This document shows positions 10,784-20,093 of a stretch of 64,000 nucleotides of DNA, piece by piece. Each line of letters opens with the position of its first letter. Positions within the stretch are counted from its first letter, which is position 1. Location of the stretch: NCBI GenBank assembly GCA_016178785.1, contig JACOSO010000096.1:124001-188000 (forward strand). The letters run 5' to 3'. The notes under the pieces are model-generated. The model did not search any database. It was not told the DNA's origin and was given only the letters and a program-made list of their open reading frames with translations. This DNA comes from Bacteroidota bacterium. Its GTDB lineage: Bacteria > Bacteroidota > Bacteroidia > Cytophagales > Cyclobacteriaceae. The position numbers and the translations under genes were made by a program.

Positions 10784-11494
10784 GTGCTGTTCTCCTCAGA
10801 CTCAGTTGTTCGTGTTCAGGATGTCTCGGTCTTTCAGGGACATCATGCTGTGCTGCATAATATCAATTTTGAAATTGAAAAAGGTGAGTTTGTTTTTATC
10901 ATAGGCCGTACGGGTTCGGGTAAGTCCTCCTTATTGAAAACGATGTATGCCGACTTGCCTCTGCGCATGGGCAGCATTGACGTAGCCGGATTTAATATTC
11001 ACGGAATCAAAAGCAACCACGTACCCATGCTGCGTAGAAAAGTGGGTATCATCTTTCAGGATTTTCAATTGCTGCAAGACCGCACCATTGCTGATAACCT
11101 CACCTTCGTGATGAGGGCTACAGGCTGGAGTGATAATGCGAAAATGAAAAACCGCCTGGCGGAAGTATTAATGCAGGTAGGTTTAGGTGCCGTAGAGAAA
11201 AAAATGCCACACCAACTTTCCGGAGGTGAACAACAGCGGGTTGTGATTGCACGAGCTCTGATTAACGAGCCTGTGATTTTAATAGCGGATGAACCAACAG
11301 GAAACCTTGACCCTGAAGTGTCGCACGGAATTCTCAAAGTCTTTCAGCAGATCAATAAAAGTGGAACCGCTATCTTAATGGCTACGCACAGTTACGGTCT
11401 TATAAAAAAATTTCCTGCACGAATTCTTAAGTGCGAAGAGGGGAAATTGCTGGATTCTAAAAAAGAAAATTTTGAGTTGGAGACAGAGTACTAA
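10784..11494 (+). CDS. ftsE: Cell division ATP-binding protein FtsE
   Basis: A 236-residue ABC ATPase with Walker [11 protein letters not shown]-loop FQDFQLL, signature LSGGEQQR and Walker [14 protein letters not shown]. With FtsX, FtsE forms a membrane complex that links the divisome to cell-wall hydrolases. The start is GTG at 10784, 11 bp after the transaldolase stop. No ftsX is adjacent, so the permease must be elsewhere. The FtsE assignment rests on overall similarity and the absence of a macrolide-type partner. Confidence 0.87.
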   Translation: MLFSSDSVVRVQDVSVFQGHHAVLHNINFEIEKGEFVFIIGRTGSGKSSLLKTMYADLPLRMGSIDVAGFNIHGIKSNHVPMLRRKVGIIFQDFQLLQDRTIADNLTFVMRATGWSDNAKMKNRLAEVLMQVGLGAVEKKMPHQLSGGEQQRVVIARALINEPVILIADEPTGNLDPEVSHGILKVFQQINKSGTAILMATHSYGLIKKFPARILKCEEGKLLDSKKENFELETEY

Positions 11495-11500
11495 AAAAAA

Positions 11501-12025
11501 TTAAATACTCTTCTGCTCGTTTTTCTCAGGTCGATCCAGTTTATTCAATTGCTGGTTAATCAAGTCGATTCGAACAAGTAAATTTAAAACCAGAGCATCG
11601 CGCACATCTTGGGTTGGGCGCTTTCCTAACTCATCCTTAAGCACCAGATACATCGCTTCCAGTTTTTTCAGGTTTTGGGTGACCTCATCTTCCGTGAGGC
11701 CGGTTTGCGATTGGTAGCGGCTCACCAAATTCATTTTTTCAGCGATTTGCGAACTGTAATAGTTTTCGAGGTCATTAAATCCTTGCAGTGCAGCGACATC
11801 TTGTTTTTCAGTCTTGGAATTATTCTTTACAAAAAACAGATATGATGAGAGCCCGAGTAACACCACTGCTGCCGCACGCCAAAACGACACTGAATTCCAA
11901 AAAACCTGTTTCTGAAATTTGGGCAATGCGGATTCAATTTTTTGCCACAACTTTTCGGGTGGAGTTTGCGAATCAAAGGCTTCGCGGTTTTTAGTGATGA
12001 ACTCCTTTAGGGAATCGTTTTTCAT
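11501..12025 (-). CDS. Probable anti-sigma factor, single-span membrane protein
   Basis: A 174-residue protein that overlaps the ECF sigma gene by 4 bp. An N-terminal cytoplasmic segment of about 45 residues (PPEKLWQKIESALP) is followed by one membrane span (AAAVVLLGLSSYLFFV) and a helical, probably periplasmic C-terminal region. This layout and coupling match Bacteroidota anti-sigma factors that hold an ECF sigma at the membrane, although no zinc-binding ZAS motif is present. The signal sensed is unknown. Confidence 0.75.
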   Translation of the reverse strand: MKNDSLKEFITKNREAFDSQTPPEKLWQKIESALPKFQKQVFWNSVSFWRAAAVVLLGLSSYLFFVKNNSKTEKQDVAALQGFNDLENYYSSQIAEKMNLVSRYQSQTGLTEDEVTQNLKKLEAMYLVLKDELGKRPTQDVRDALVLNLLVRIDLINQQLNKLDRPEKNEQKSI

Positions 12026-12603
12026 ATTGTGCCTCCTTCCAGTATTTCTTTTAATTTCTTTTTCGAGCGATTGAACTGAGACTTCGATGTTGACTCGGCG
12101 ATACCGAGGATCTCTCCTATCTCGCTGTGGTCGTATCCCTCGAGCAAATACAACGACAGTACAACGCGATACCCATCAGGTAATTGTTCAATTGCTCTCC
12201 TTACTTTTTCAACTTCAAACGGATACCCTTCCAGCTCATCTACAACGGTCTCTTCCCCTACATCGAAGTCTTGATTTTCCGGAAGCCGCTCAAACTTTCT
12301 TCGTCTTACCAAGTTGATTGCTTTGTTTACCACAATCCGCTTGAGCCATGCGCCAAAAGCCGAGTCGCCTCGATATGATTGCAAATTTTTGAATGCACTG
12401 ACAAAAGAATCTTGCAACACATCTTTGGCTTCATCGGCATCATTTACAATTCTGAAGCCTACGTTGTACATCGCACGACTGTAACGTTTATACAGCTGAT
12501 AATACGCCTGCCGATCACCGTCACGGCACCGCGCAATCAATTCATCTACGTTATGTTGGGCCGAATACTGCAAACACTTTTTCGCTAAGCAAAGACAACC
12601 CAC
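12022..12603 (-). CDS. ECF RNA polymerase sigma factor
   Basis: Sigma-70 family, extracytoplasmic-function group. Region 2 is visible as DADEAKDVLQDSFVSAFKNL, and region 4 as YRVVLSLYLLEGYDHSEIGE followed by SKSQFNRSKKKLKEIL. The gene uses a GTG at 12603; an in-frame TTG at codon 11 is an alternative that removes a Cys-rich start. It sits between a TPR protein (18 bp upstream) and the anti-sigma (4-bp overlap), and the whole cca-TPR-sigma-anti-sigma group is probably one transcript. Confidence 0.93.
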   Translation of the reverse strand: MGCLCLAKKCLQYSAQHNVDELIARCRDGDRQAYYQLYKRYSRAMYNVGFRIVNDADEAKDVLQDSFVSAFKNLQSYRGDSAFGAWLKRIVVNKAINLVRRRKFERLPENQDFDVGEETVVDELEGYPFEVEKVRRAIEQLPDGYRVVLSLYLLEGYDHSEIGEILGIAESTSKSQFNRSKKKLKEILEGGTI

Positions 12604-12621
12604 TTTACAGAAGGTTGCACG

Positions 12622-13398
12622 TCATTTCAACTTTGAAAGATTTTCTTTGGCAAGAGGAAAATCGGCTGCCTGTGCAAGGGCCTGCTCATAAAATTTCTTA
12701 GCCCCGATTTTGTCTCCCTGTTCTTGAGAAATCATTCCCTTCAGATTCAACAAGGCTGCTTTCATAGGATATTCTTTCGTTTTGTTATCTGCACTTGAAT
12801 AGGACACTTTAAGCGTATCAATACTCTTGTCGGTCAGTAAAATATCTGCCGATGTGCCACTTTCTTTATATCGCTTCAAACGCATTTGAAGAAATGCCAT
12901 TTTGTACAGCACGTTGGGGTTGTTTTGCAGCAAATACAAACTTTCATAACTCTGCAACGCCCGATCAAACACACCTAGGTTCTCATAACCTACAGCAGAA
13001 ACCTCAAGTGCAGCAGCATTTTTCGGGTTTCTCTTCAGCAGTTCTTGAGAGACCAAAACTGCGGATGGATATTTCTGATTCTGATAATAGTAGTAAGCAA
13101 GTTCATAAATTAGTGAATCGTTCGCTTGGTTTTCGATGATCAGATCGTAAAGCGCATCTTTAGCTGCTTCAGGGTCATTCCACTGTATTGCAATTTGATA
13201 CTTAATGGCATAGTGTCTGATCAGTGGATTTACGGGTGGAACAGAGTCTTTTTTGGGAGCAGGCTCTGTTTTGACAGGCTGAGGTTGGGCCACAACTTCT
13301 TGCTTGGCAGGTTCTGTTTTTTCATTTTTCTTTTTCTTTTGCGCAACCGCGCTCGAAACGAGAGAAATTAAAATCATTGCAAGTACACTTTTTCTCAT
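12622..13398 (-). CDS. Periplasmic tetratricopeptide-repeat protein
   Basis: A 258-residue exported protein with signal peptide MRKSVLAMILISLVSSAVAQ. It continues into a Lys/Pro/Glu-rich linker (about residues 20-55), then several TPR-like helical pairs, for example AYYYYQNQKYPSAVLVSQEL and ISQEQGDKIGAKKFYEQAL. TPR proteins scaffold protein-protein contacts. It lies 5 bp after cca and 18 bp before the ECF sigma gene. A role in envelope-stress signalling with that sigma factor is only a guess from position. Confidence 0.82.
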   Translation of the reverse strand: MRKSVLAMILISLVSSAVAQKKKKNEKTEPAKQEVVAQPQPVKTEPAPKKDSVPPVNPLIRHYAIKYQIAIQWNDPEAAKDALYDLIIENQANDSLIYELAYYYYQNQKYPSAVLVSQELLKRNPKNAAALEVSAVGYENLGVFDRALQSYESLYLLQNNPNVLYKMAFLQMRLKRYKESGTSADILLTDKSIDTLKVSYSSADNKTKEYPMKAALLNLKGMISQEQGDKIGAKKFYEQALAQAADFPLAKENLSKLK

Positions 13399-13403
13399 AC
13401 AAT

Positions 13404-14825
13404 TTATTGGTTTACGTTTTGGTTAATCAATCCTTTTTCTTTGGCAATTCTCTTTAAAAGTTCAAGCGCCTCTTCACGCGTGTTCCTAATTTTCCCATCA
13501 AGGATGGCCTCTTTAATTTCTTCCTTGATGTCGCCAATGATTCTGCTGGCAGGTAAATTGAACATGCGCATGATTTCATCACCGGTCACAGGCGGCTGGA
13601 AATTCCTGATCTGATCGCGTTCTTCAAGTTCGATCATTTTCTGCTGCACTTTCTCGAAATTGAGCAGATATTTGGTCACCTTCTCTGCGTTCTTCGAAGT
13701 GATGTCTGCCCGGCACAAAGTCATCAAGGCATCGACATCATCACCTGCTTCAAACAAAAGTCTGCGTACGGCAGAATCAGTCACTTCTTTCACTAAGGCA
13801 ATTGGTCTTAAGTGCAGGCGCACAAGCTTTTGTACGAAAAGCATTTTTTCGTTCATTGGCAATTTCAGCCTTTTGAAAATACCCGGAGTCATTCGCGCAC
13901 CCTTGTCTTCGTGACCGTGAAAAGTCCAGCCCACTTCAGGATCGAATCTTTTCGTTGCAGGCTTGGCAATATCATGCAAAATGGCGGCCCAGCGCAACCA
14001 CAAATCGTCTGAAACTTTTGAGACATTGTCCAACACTTGGAGGGTGTGAAAAAAATTATCCTTGTGCGCTTTGTTGTCAACATACTCTACACCATGCAAA
14101 GCCACCATCTCGGGGAAGAATTCTTTCAGCAATCCACTTTGAAAAAGTAATTTGAAGCCGTAAGATGGCACGGGCGACAAGATGATCTTGTTCAGTTCTT
14201 CGCTGATCCGCTCCATTGAAATGATTTTCAGGCGCGAAGTATTTTTTACGATCGCCTCAAAGGTGTCGGCTTCAATATCAAAATTCAATTGTGAAGCAAA
14301 CCGAATAGCACGAAGCATCCGCAAAGGATCATCTGAAAAAGTAATCGCGGGATCTAATGGTGTTTGAATGACTTTTTTTGCGAGATGGGCCACCCCTCCA
14401 AACGGATCGACTAGCTCTCCGTATTTTTTTTCATTCAGACTGATGGCCATTGCATTAATAGTAAAATCCCTGCGTTTCTGATCATCTTCAAGCGTACCAT
14501 CTTCAACAATCGGTTTTCGAGAATCACTGCGATAGGATTCCTTACGCGCGCCCACAAACTCAAGATCGAAATCCTGATACTTGACCATGGCGGTACCAAA
14601 GTTCTTGAATGTGCTCACGGGAACATTGCCTAGCTCTTTGGCCACAGCTTCGGCCAATTGTATTCCACTTCCCACGCAAACAAAGTCGATGTCCTTGCAG
14701 GGACGTTTCAAAAGCAGATCACGCACGTAACCACCAACGGCAAAGGTTTCATAACCGATGCTGCCACCTACATGGGCCACAGTCCTAAACACAGGAACTT
14801 TGTCTAAATCCTCACTGAAATTCAT
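13404..14825 (-). CDS. cca: CCA tRNA nucleotidyltransferase / poly(A) polymerase family with HD domain
   Basis: A 473-residue class II nucleotidyltransferase. It has the catalytic motif [10 protein letters not shown] followed by the Asp pair in KDIDFV, the [10 protein letters not shown] motif, the [12 protein letters not shown] motif, and an HD-domain phosphohydrolase segment ([10 protein letters not shown]) in the C-terminal half. It adds or repairs the 3' CCA end of tRNAs. The tRNA-Asp gene in this window lacks an encoded CCA, consistent with a need for this enzyme. It is the first gene of a run of four. Confidence 0.94.
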   Translation of the reverse strand: MNFSEDLDKVPVFRTVAHVGGSIGYETFAVGGYVRDLLLKRPCKDIDFVCVGSGIQLAEAVAKELGNVPVSTFKNFGTAMVKYQDFDLEFVGARKESYRSDSRKPIVEDGTLEDDQKRRDFTINAMAISLNEKKYGELVDPFGGVAHLAKKVIQTPLDPAITFSDDPLRMLRAIRFASQLNFDIEADTFEAIVKNTSRLKIISMERISEELNKIILSPVPSYGFKLLFQSGLLKEFFPEMVALHGVEYVDNKAHKDNFFHTLQVLDNVSKVSDDLWLRWAAILHDIAKPATKRFDPEVGWTFHGHEDKGARMTPGIFKRLKLPMNEKMLFVQKLVRLHLRPIALVKEVTDSAVRRLLFEAGDDVDALMTLCRADITSKNAEKVTKYLLNFEKVQQKMIELEERDQIRNFQPPVTGDEIMRMFNLPASRIIGDIKEEIKEAILDGKIRNTREEALELLKRIAKEKGLINQNVNQ

Positions 14826-14890
14826 TTCAGACTATTTGTCTTTCGCGGTAAACCGACAAAGGTAATGAGAAATGGGATAGCTGCTTGTAA

Positions 14891-14928
14891 ATAAAAAGCC
14901 CTTGCAAATGAGGTGATTTGCAAGGGCT
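14891..14928 (-). terminator. Rho-independent terminator after the 14954-15850 lipoprotein gene
   Basis: A perfect 13-bp stem (14897-14909 with 14916-14928) and a 6-base loop are followed on the minus strand by a T-rich run. It lies between the lipoprotein gene and cca, so cca probably has its own promoter in this gap. Confidence 0.85.
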
Positions 14929-14953
14929 GATAATTTGGATGAGCGCTTCTTCC

Positions 14954-15850
14954 CTAGCCGAGGTGATGTTCTGTTGTCGCGCCAGCAGTTGTTATTGTGT
15001 AAATCCTATCACAGGTTCCATCACCATAATCAATGGTTGAGACGACTCCATTTGCTGTGATAACAACTGTGCCGCTCACGGGAATAAATTTATGTCGATG
15101 CCCGAAGCAGCCTGCTTTGAAATCAATCTCTTTGGTAATGTTTGCTGTGAAATTGGTACCGCTGCGAGTGGTGCCACTCCATGAGCCGGTTAGGGTCATT
15201 GTGCTGCTATAGGTATTTCCGACACCGCTTCTCTGATAAGTAAATACTAAATCTCCGCTCCATGAAGATGAACTACCATCGTGGTATTTGATTTTAGTGC
15301 CGTTGACCTTCACTACCGTGGGACTTCCGGTAGCAGCACTGACAGAAATAATTCCATTAACATTTACCGAATCTTTCCAATAATTCTGGAAAGTGATCTT
15401 CTCGAAAGACTTGAAAACAGATTTGTCTTTAATAACAATTACCAACATGAGTGAATCAATGATCTTACCTTTTCTTACTTCAGCGGAGTCACCGCAAATC
15501 GCTGAATCAAAATCGATGGTGATCGTCCCGGAAATGATGAGGCTGTCGGGATGGCTTCGGTCAATTTTAATATTGTTTATGATTGATGGCTTGCATTCAA
15601 ATTCATCATCGTCATCATGTCCATCTGCTACTCTTCCAAAAGTAATACCTTGATTTGCAAAAGCACTTGCAGTAACATTGACTACGTCTTGTGCGGTGGC
15701 AATCATCTGACTATTATCTACCGCTGCCTGGGCTGACTGCTTTACCTTTTGATTCAAAAGAAGATTTTGATCCTCATGACATGCAAATACAAGGGCAACG
15801 ATCAAAGCAACCAAGCCAACTATGCGCACGAAATTCAACGGCTTTTTCAT
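14954..15850 (-). CDS. Lipoprotein of unknown function
   Basis: A 298-residue protein with a signal peptide and lipobox LVFAC (Cys24). An acidic stretch HDDDDE lies near residue 80, followed by beta-rich repeats of the type DSLIISGTITIDFD, and a second half rich in Ser/Thr/Gly. The pattern is that of Bacteroidota surface lipoproteins, with no family that I recognise. It is monocistronic: a 194-bp gap precedes it and a strong terminator follows. Confidence 0.78.
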   Translation of the reverse strand: MKKPLNFVRIVGLVALIVALVFACHEDQNLLLNQKVKQSAQAAVDNSQMIATAQDVVNVTASAFANQGITFGRVADGHDDDDEFECKPSIINNIKIDRSHPDSLIISGTITIDFDSAICGDSAEVRKGKIIDSLMLVIVIKDKSVFKSFEKITFQNYWKDSVNVNGIISVSAATGSPTVVKVNGTKIKYHDGSSSSWSGDLVFTYQRSGVGNTYSSTMTLTGSWSGTTRSGTNFTANITKEIDFKAGCFGHRHKFIPVSGTVVITANGVVSTIDYGDGTCDRIYTITTAGATTEHHLG

Positions 15851-15993
15851 ATTCTCACTTTTTCCTTTGGATAGTTTTAATACAAAAAGTTAACGCAGGG
15901 TATCCGTCTTTTTACATCTCATTTGGGCAAAGAGACAAAAGAAGGGGACGAAACGGTGGATATATCCGATTTCAGGAAGGCCAACAAATGATA

Positions 15994-16025
15994 AACCCTC
16001 ACAAAAGGGGTGAATTATGAGGGCT
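15994..16025 (-). terminator. Possible terminator downstream of the UPF0114 gene
   Basis: ccctca at 15996-16001 pairs with tgaggg at 16018-16023 around a 16-base loop, and the minus strand continues with a short T-containing run. The long loop makes this a weak call. Confidence 0.4.
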
Positions 16026-16044
16026 TGGGGAGAAATCTAATTCG

Positions 16045-16578
16045 CTAATCGTGACTTAAAATCTTGGCAATCCATGCCAGCATTATAGCTGAAACAATGA
16101 ATACCATGTGGATTATTATTTCATACTTAAGGGCCTCAAACGCCTTCGTTGAGGTTGCTGAGTGAATATCAATGAATGTTTTGAGCAAATGAACACCTGA
16201 GATTGAAGCAAGGGATGTTGCCAGTTTTACTTTCAACCGGTCGGCATCCAGGTTGTCGATCCAATGGGGGCGATCCTCCTGCTCTTCAAAGTCAATGCGG
16301 CTGGTAAAAATTGAATACCCGCCAATGATCACTATCACCAGTAAGTTCATTACCATCGAAATGTCAATCAGACCAAGGATTGACAGCATCACTGTTACCT
16401 CATTCCATGCCTGAAGATTCATGGCTAGAGTCAGCAGCTCATCTACAAATTTGTAAACATAAAAACCCGAGGCCACAATAAGACCCATGTAAACGGGTGC
16501 CTGAAACCAGCGCGAAGCGAATATCGACCATTCAATCGTTGCTTCGAGTGCTTTGCCTACATCTCGCCTGATGCCCAT
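16045..16578 (-). CDS. UPF0114 (YqhA-like) inner-membrane protein
   Basis: A 177-residue protein with about four hydrophobic spans (VYMGLIVASGFYVYKFV, VVMLSILGLIDISMVMNLLVIVIIGGY with its neighbour, a central span near residue 125, and a C-terminal VFIVSAIMLAWIAKIL). The GGYSIFTSRID segment is typical of the YqhA/UPF0114 family. The function of the family is not established. It is transcribed alone, downstream of tRNA-Asp on the same strand. Confidence 0.85.
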   Translation of the reverse strand: MGIRRDVGKALEATIEWSIFASRWFQAPVYMGLIVASGFYVYKFVDELLTLAMNLQAWNEVTVMLSILGLIDISMVMNLLVIVIIGGYSIFTSRIDFEEQEDRPHWIDNLDADRLKVKLATSLASISGVHLLKTFIDIHSATSTKAFEALKYEIIIHMVFIVSAIMLAWIAKILSHD

Positions 16579-16606
16579 AGACTTAAAATTTTAGTGCGCC
16601 AAATAA

Positions 16607-16632
16607 ACAAAAAAACCCTGAAAATTTCAGGG
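16607..16632 (-). terminator. Terminator of tRNA-Asp
   Basis: A 7-bp stem with a 3-base loop (16616-16632) is followed on the minus strand by a run of seven T. It starts 9 bp after the tRNA 3' end and separates the tRNA from the UPF0114 gene. Confidence 0.8.
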
Positions 16633-16640
16633 CTTTTTAG

Positions 16641-16714
16641 CGGTCCGGACGGGATTCGAACCCGCGACCTCCTGCGTGACAGGCAGGCATTCTAACCAGC
16701 TGAACTACCGGACC
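16641..16714 (-). tRNA. tRNA-Asp (anticodon GTC)
   Basis: The 74-nt cloverleaf is complete: acceptor GGTCCGG pairs with CCGGACC, D-arm with AGCTGGTTA loop, anticodon stem CCTGC/GCAGG around the loop CTGTCAC, T-arm GCGGG-TTCGAAT-CCCGT and discriminator G. CCA is not encoded. Confidence 0.97.
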
Positions 16715-16767
16715 TAAAAACAGGCTGCAAAGATAACCTTGCTAACGGGTTATACAAAAAAATCTTT

Positions 16768-17246
16768 TTAAGATTTATAAGTCAATTCAAATGCCTGATC
16801 TACCCGCTTGTTGTTCACAATGGGTTTTATCTCTTTAAAACCTGCATTCTTGTACATAGCAATAGCGATCTTTAGAGGAGAAATGGTTTCGAGTATGATT
16901 TTCTTGAATCCTTTTTCGCGAGCTATACGGATAGCTGCATCCAGCACTAATTTGCCAAAGCCTTGCCCCTCATGTCCTTCTGAAGATACATTTTCTCAAC
17001 TCCACAGCTTCATTGCTTATTTTGCACAGCCCAAAAGTTCCGACCACTTGGTTAGTGCTGATGCTAACTCGAACGCCAAAAAATCCGTTGAGGGCTAAAT
17101 AACTTTTCTCAATGTCGCTCAGATCGCTTTCTTTTTCGGATTCGTCAGGCCTCAACCCAACTCACCCAAGATGTGTACACCACATTTTTGATTGAAGGAA
17201 TGTCATCGTTTTTTGCCGAGCAGATTAAAAATTCTTTGCGATTCAT
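16768..17246 (-). pseudogene. Frameshifted GNAT acetyltransferase
   Basis: Read in three frames in turn, this stretch gives one GNAT protein: an N-terminal part starting MNRKEFLICSAKNDDIPS, a middle part (RPDESEKESDLSDIE, NGFFGV, NQVVGTFGL, AVELRK) and a C-terminal part with acetyl-CoA motif A (DMRGKGFGKLVLDAA) and AIAMYKNAGFKE. The joins need single inserted bases near 17175, 17156 and in the A-run near 16996. All three lesions are apparent one-base losses. They could be sequencing or assembly errors, but three in 480 bp in an otherwise clean window favours a real pseudogene. Confidence 0.8.
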
Positions 17247-17295
17247 TTGAGTGCGCGAACTTAAATATCAATAAATTTCAAATTTAAATCCTCGT

Positions 17296-18366
17296 ATGAC
17301 TTTAACTGACGTTGCCCACCAAAGACTAATCAACCAACAAGTTGTGGGAACGCAACTCAAGAGCCCAAAAGAAGTTGTTGGTTGGCTCGGTGCTGTACAG
17401 GCACAAGACTACTACATGGCAAAATGGGCGATCGGCCTTCGAATGATCAACGCAACAGATCGATTAATTGAAGAGGCGATCAACAGTGCTGAAATCATTC
17501 GAACACATGTAATGCGGCCGACATGGCATTTTGCTTTGGCGCAAGACATTCGGTGGATGCTTCAATTGACAGCACCTCATCTCAAGGCTTCAATGAAATC
17601 AAGTCAGGCAAAACTGGGGTTGAATGAAAAGATTTTCAAACGCACTAATGGTATTATCGAGAAATTGCTAATAGGAGACAAGCATTTGACCCGTTCTGAA
17701 ATTGTGGCAGAGCTCAAAAAGAAAAAAATCGCAGCAGACAATCTGCAAGCAACGCATATCATGTTTGATGCTGAATTGAATGGCATTGTTTGCAATGGGC
17801 CTATGCGCGGTAAACAATTCACTTATGCATTGATGGATGAACGTATTCCTTCGACTAAATCATTACCAAAGGAAGAGGCGCTCGCAAAACTTTCGCTAAA
17901 ATATTTTACGAGTCATGGGCCTGCCACCATTCAAGACTTTACTTGGTGGTCTGGTTTACCGGTAGCCGATGCAAAGGCTGGCTTGGAGATGATTAAGGGA
18001 AAACTCATGAGCGAAAAAATTGAAAACAAAATCTATTGGTATGTAGAGCCCTCCTCGGTCAAATCTTTTCAAAGTCCTCCCCTGTTCCTTCCTGCTTACG
18101 ATGAATTTATGATCAGCTACACCGACCGAAGCGCATCGCTCAATCCGAGTTTTTCAAAAATCGCTTTAATGGGTAACGGTATTTTCAGGCCGATCATTGT
18201 GGTGGATGGAAAAGCTATCGGTATTTGGATGAGAACAATTAAAAAAGATCAAGTAGTGATCGAGACTAAATTTTTCCGTTCGAAAGAGAATTTGAAAAAG
18301 AAAGACATTGAATCGTTGATGCAGTCTTTCGGAAACTTTTTAAACCTTGAAGTAAAAGTCAAATAG
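17296..18366 (+). CDS. Winged-helix DNA-binding protein of the AlkX/AlkZ (YcaQ-like, HTH_42) superfamily
   Basis: A 356-residue protein with the family signature LGAVQAQDYY at residues 31-40. This supplies the Gln-x-Gln motif (Gln35, Gln37) that serves catalysis in AlkZ/YcaQ DNA glycosylases. A second conserved block is SHGPATIQDFTWWSGL near residue 210, and LLPAYDE-like FLPAYDEFM lies near residue 270. Members unhook interstrand crosslinks or excise alkylated bases; for many non-AlkZ members the substrate is unknown. It stands alone, convergent with recN, which is a DNA-repair gene. Confidence 0.88.
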   Translation: MTLTDVAHQRLINQQVVGTQLKSPKEVVGWLGAVQAQDYYMAKWAIGLRMINATDRLIEEAINSAEIIRTHVMRPTWHFALAQDIRWMLQLTAPHLKASMKSSQAKLGLNEKIFKRTNGIIEKLLIGDKHLTRSEIVAELKKKKIAADNLQATHIMFDAELNGIVCNGPMRGKQFTYALMDERIPSTKSLPKEEALAKLSLKYFTSHGPATIQDFTWWSGLPVADAKAGLEMIKGKLMSEKIENKIYWYVEPSSVKSFQSPPLFLPAYDEFMISYTDRSASLNPSFSKIALMGNGIFRPIIVVDGKAIGIWMRTIKKDQVVIETKFFRSKENLKKKDIESLMQSFGNFLNLEVKVK

Positions 18367-18367
18367 T

Positions 18368-20020
18368 TTAGTTCTCCATCAGCTCTTTCGCATTCTCGAT
18401 GTTAACAGCAGATGGTTTTGCCCCACCAATCATCTTCGCGATTTCTGTTATACGGTCTTTACTTTCAAGTTTACGGATTTGACTTTCTGTTTTGGCAGAA
18501 GAATTATCCTTGAACACAAAATAATGGGCATCAGCTTTAGCTGCAATCTGAGGCAAGTGGCTGATTGCAATTACTTGATGTCGCTGGGCCATTTCTTTCA
18601 TGCGGTTGCCGAGGCGAATCGCCACCTCACCTGAAACTCCACTATCTATTTCGTCAAGGATCAAGGTGGGTAACGATTTTTTTTCAGCCATCACATGCTT
18701 AATTGAAAACATAACTCTAGAAAATTCTCCACCTGAAGCTACTTGTGCTAACGGCCGAACGACAATTCCTTTATTTGCGCTAAAAAGAATCTCGACCATG
18801 TCAATTCCAGATGAAGTTGGTTCAGCAATGCGCTGGTCAATTTCCATTTGGGCCTCAGGGATGCCCAGCTCCTTCAACAAACCGATCAATTGCTTGACTA
18901 AGGGCGTTATAATTTTCTTCCTTGATTTACTAAGGAGATCTGCTTGCTGGCGAAGTTCACCTTCTGTTTGCTTAAGATTTTTTTCAGCGGATGAAAGCAG
19001 TCCATCGAGATTACTGGTTTTGTTCGCCCGTTCTTGAAGGGACTCCTGCAGCTTCAATAAATCCGAAACTAAAGGTAATCTATGCTTCTGTTGTAATTGA
19101 TAAATTAAGCTTAATCGCTCGTTCACTTGTTCTGCACGAGTGGGGTCAAATTCGGTTTTTTCATTTGCATTCTCAGCTTCACTCAAAATATCGTTTAATT
19201 CGATACGAGCGCTTTCAATCCGTTGATACATTTGTTCATATTCTTTTGAAAACGAGGCAAGCGATTGAAATTCGGATTTGATATTGCTTAGCGATTGATT
19301 TACTGAATTTTCAGATTGGCCCAAGTGTTGAATAATGTTGGTCAGTCTTGCTTTGATTTCTTCAGCGTGTTCTAAAATCGAAAGTTCCGATTCCAATTTT
19401 TCCTGCTCTTCTTCACTCAGATTCGCTTTAACAAGTTCGTCCAATTGAAATTTCACAAAATCACTTTCTTGACGAAGTGCCGTTGCCTCTGAGAGTAAAT
19501 TTTCATACTCTTTTTTCTCCTTCAGGAATTTTCTCCAAAGTATTGAATAGTCGTTTTTGATTTTTTCGTTTCCGGCATACGAATCGATCAACTCCAATTG
19601 AAACTGATGACGGCTGAGCTCCAGGGTCTCAAACTGAGAATGCACATCCATCAATCGGCTGCCGATTTTGCGCATCACGTCAAGAGTGACAGGTGTGTCA
19701 TTTATAAACGCGCGACTCTTTCCCGTTGGGCTCACTTCTCTTCGGATGACGGTTTGATTCTCGTAATCCAAATTCTCATCTTCAAAGAGATCTTTCAGTG
19801 AATATGATGAAATATCAAACGTCCCCTCAGTAATGCATTTTTCGTTTTCATCCCATAAGGCTTTGACATCCGCTCGGTTTCCAAGAAGCAAACCAATAGC
19901 ACCCAAAATAATTGACTTGCCTGCTCCTGTTTCACCTGTTACCACATTCAAACTCGCAGACGGATTCAACTCCAGTTGCCTGATGAGCGCATAGTTTTTT
20001 ATGGAGAGATGGGTGAGCAT
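18368..20020 (-). CDS. recN: DNA repair protein RecN
   Basis: A 550-residue SMC-like ATPase of double-strand break repair. It has Walker A GETGAGKS (residues 29-36), long coiled-coil arms in the middle (for example LSEEEQEKLESELSILEHAEE split around residue 200), signature VASGGEFSRVMFSIK and Walker B LILDEIDSGVSG. Length and motif order match the family. It starts 73 bp after the PorD-like gene. Downstream it converges with the winged-helix glycosylase-like gene, with 1 bp between the stops. Confidence 0.96.
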   Translation of the reverse strand: MLTHLSIKNYALIRQLELNPSASLNVVTGETGAGKSIILGAIGLLLGNRADVKALWDENEKCITEGTFDISSYSLKDLFEDENLDYENQTVIRREVSPTGKSRAFINDTPVTLDVMRKIGSRLMDVHSQFETLELSRHQFQLELIDSYAGNEKIKNDYSILWRKFLKEKKEYENLLSEATALRQESDFVKFQLDELVKANLSEEEQEKLESELSILEHAEEIKARLTNIIQHLGQSENSVNQSLSNIKSEFQSLASFSKEYEQMYQRIESARIELNDILSEAENANEKTEFDPTRAEQVNERLSLIYQLQQKHRLPLVSDLLKLQESLQERANKTSNLDGLLSSAEKNLKQTEGELRQQADLLSKSRKKIITPLVKQLIGLLKELGIPEAQMEIDQRIAEPTSSGIDMVEILFSANKGIVVRPLAQVASGGEFSRVMFSIKHVMAEKKSLPTLILDEIDSGVSGEVAIRLGNRMKEMAQRHQVIAISHLPQIAAKADAHYFVFKDNSSAKTESQIRKLESKDRITEIAKMIGGAKPSAVNIENAKELMEN

Positions 20021-20093
20021 GAAAATGGGTGAGGCAAATTAACGGACAGCCACCTGACTATCAACTTAAAATCAAAAATAAAATGAGAGTAGT

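Noticed and set aside
10784-11494. Possibility that ftsE is a LolD or macrolide-type ATPase
   Set aside because: No permease or adaptor is adjacent, and the sequence and motif style fit FtsE better, though it is not proven.
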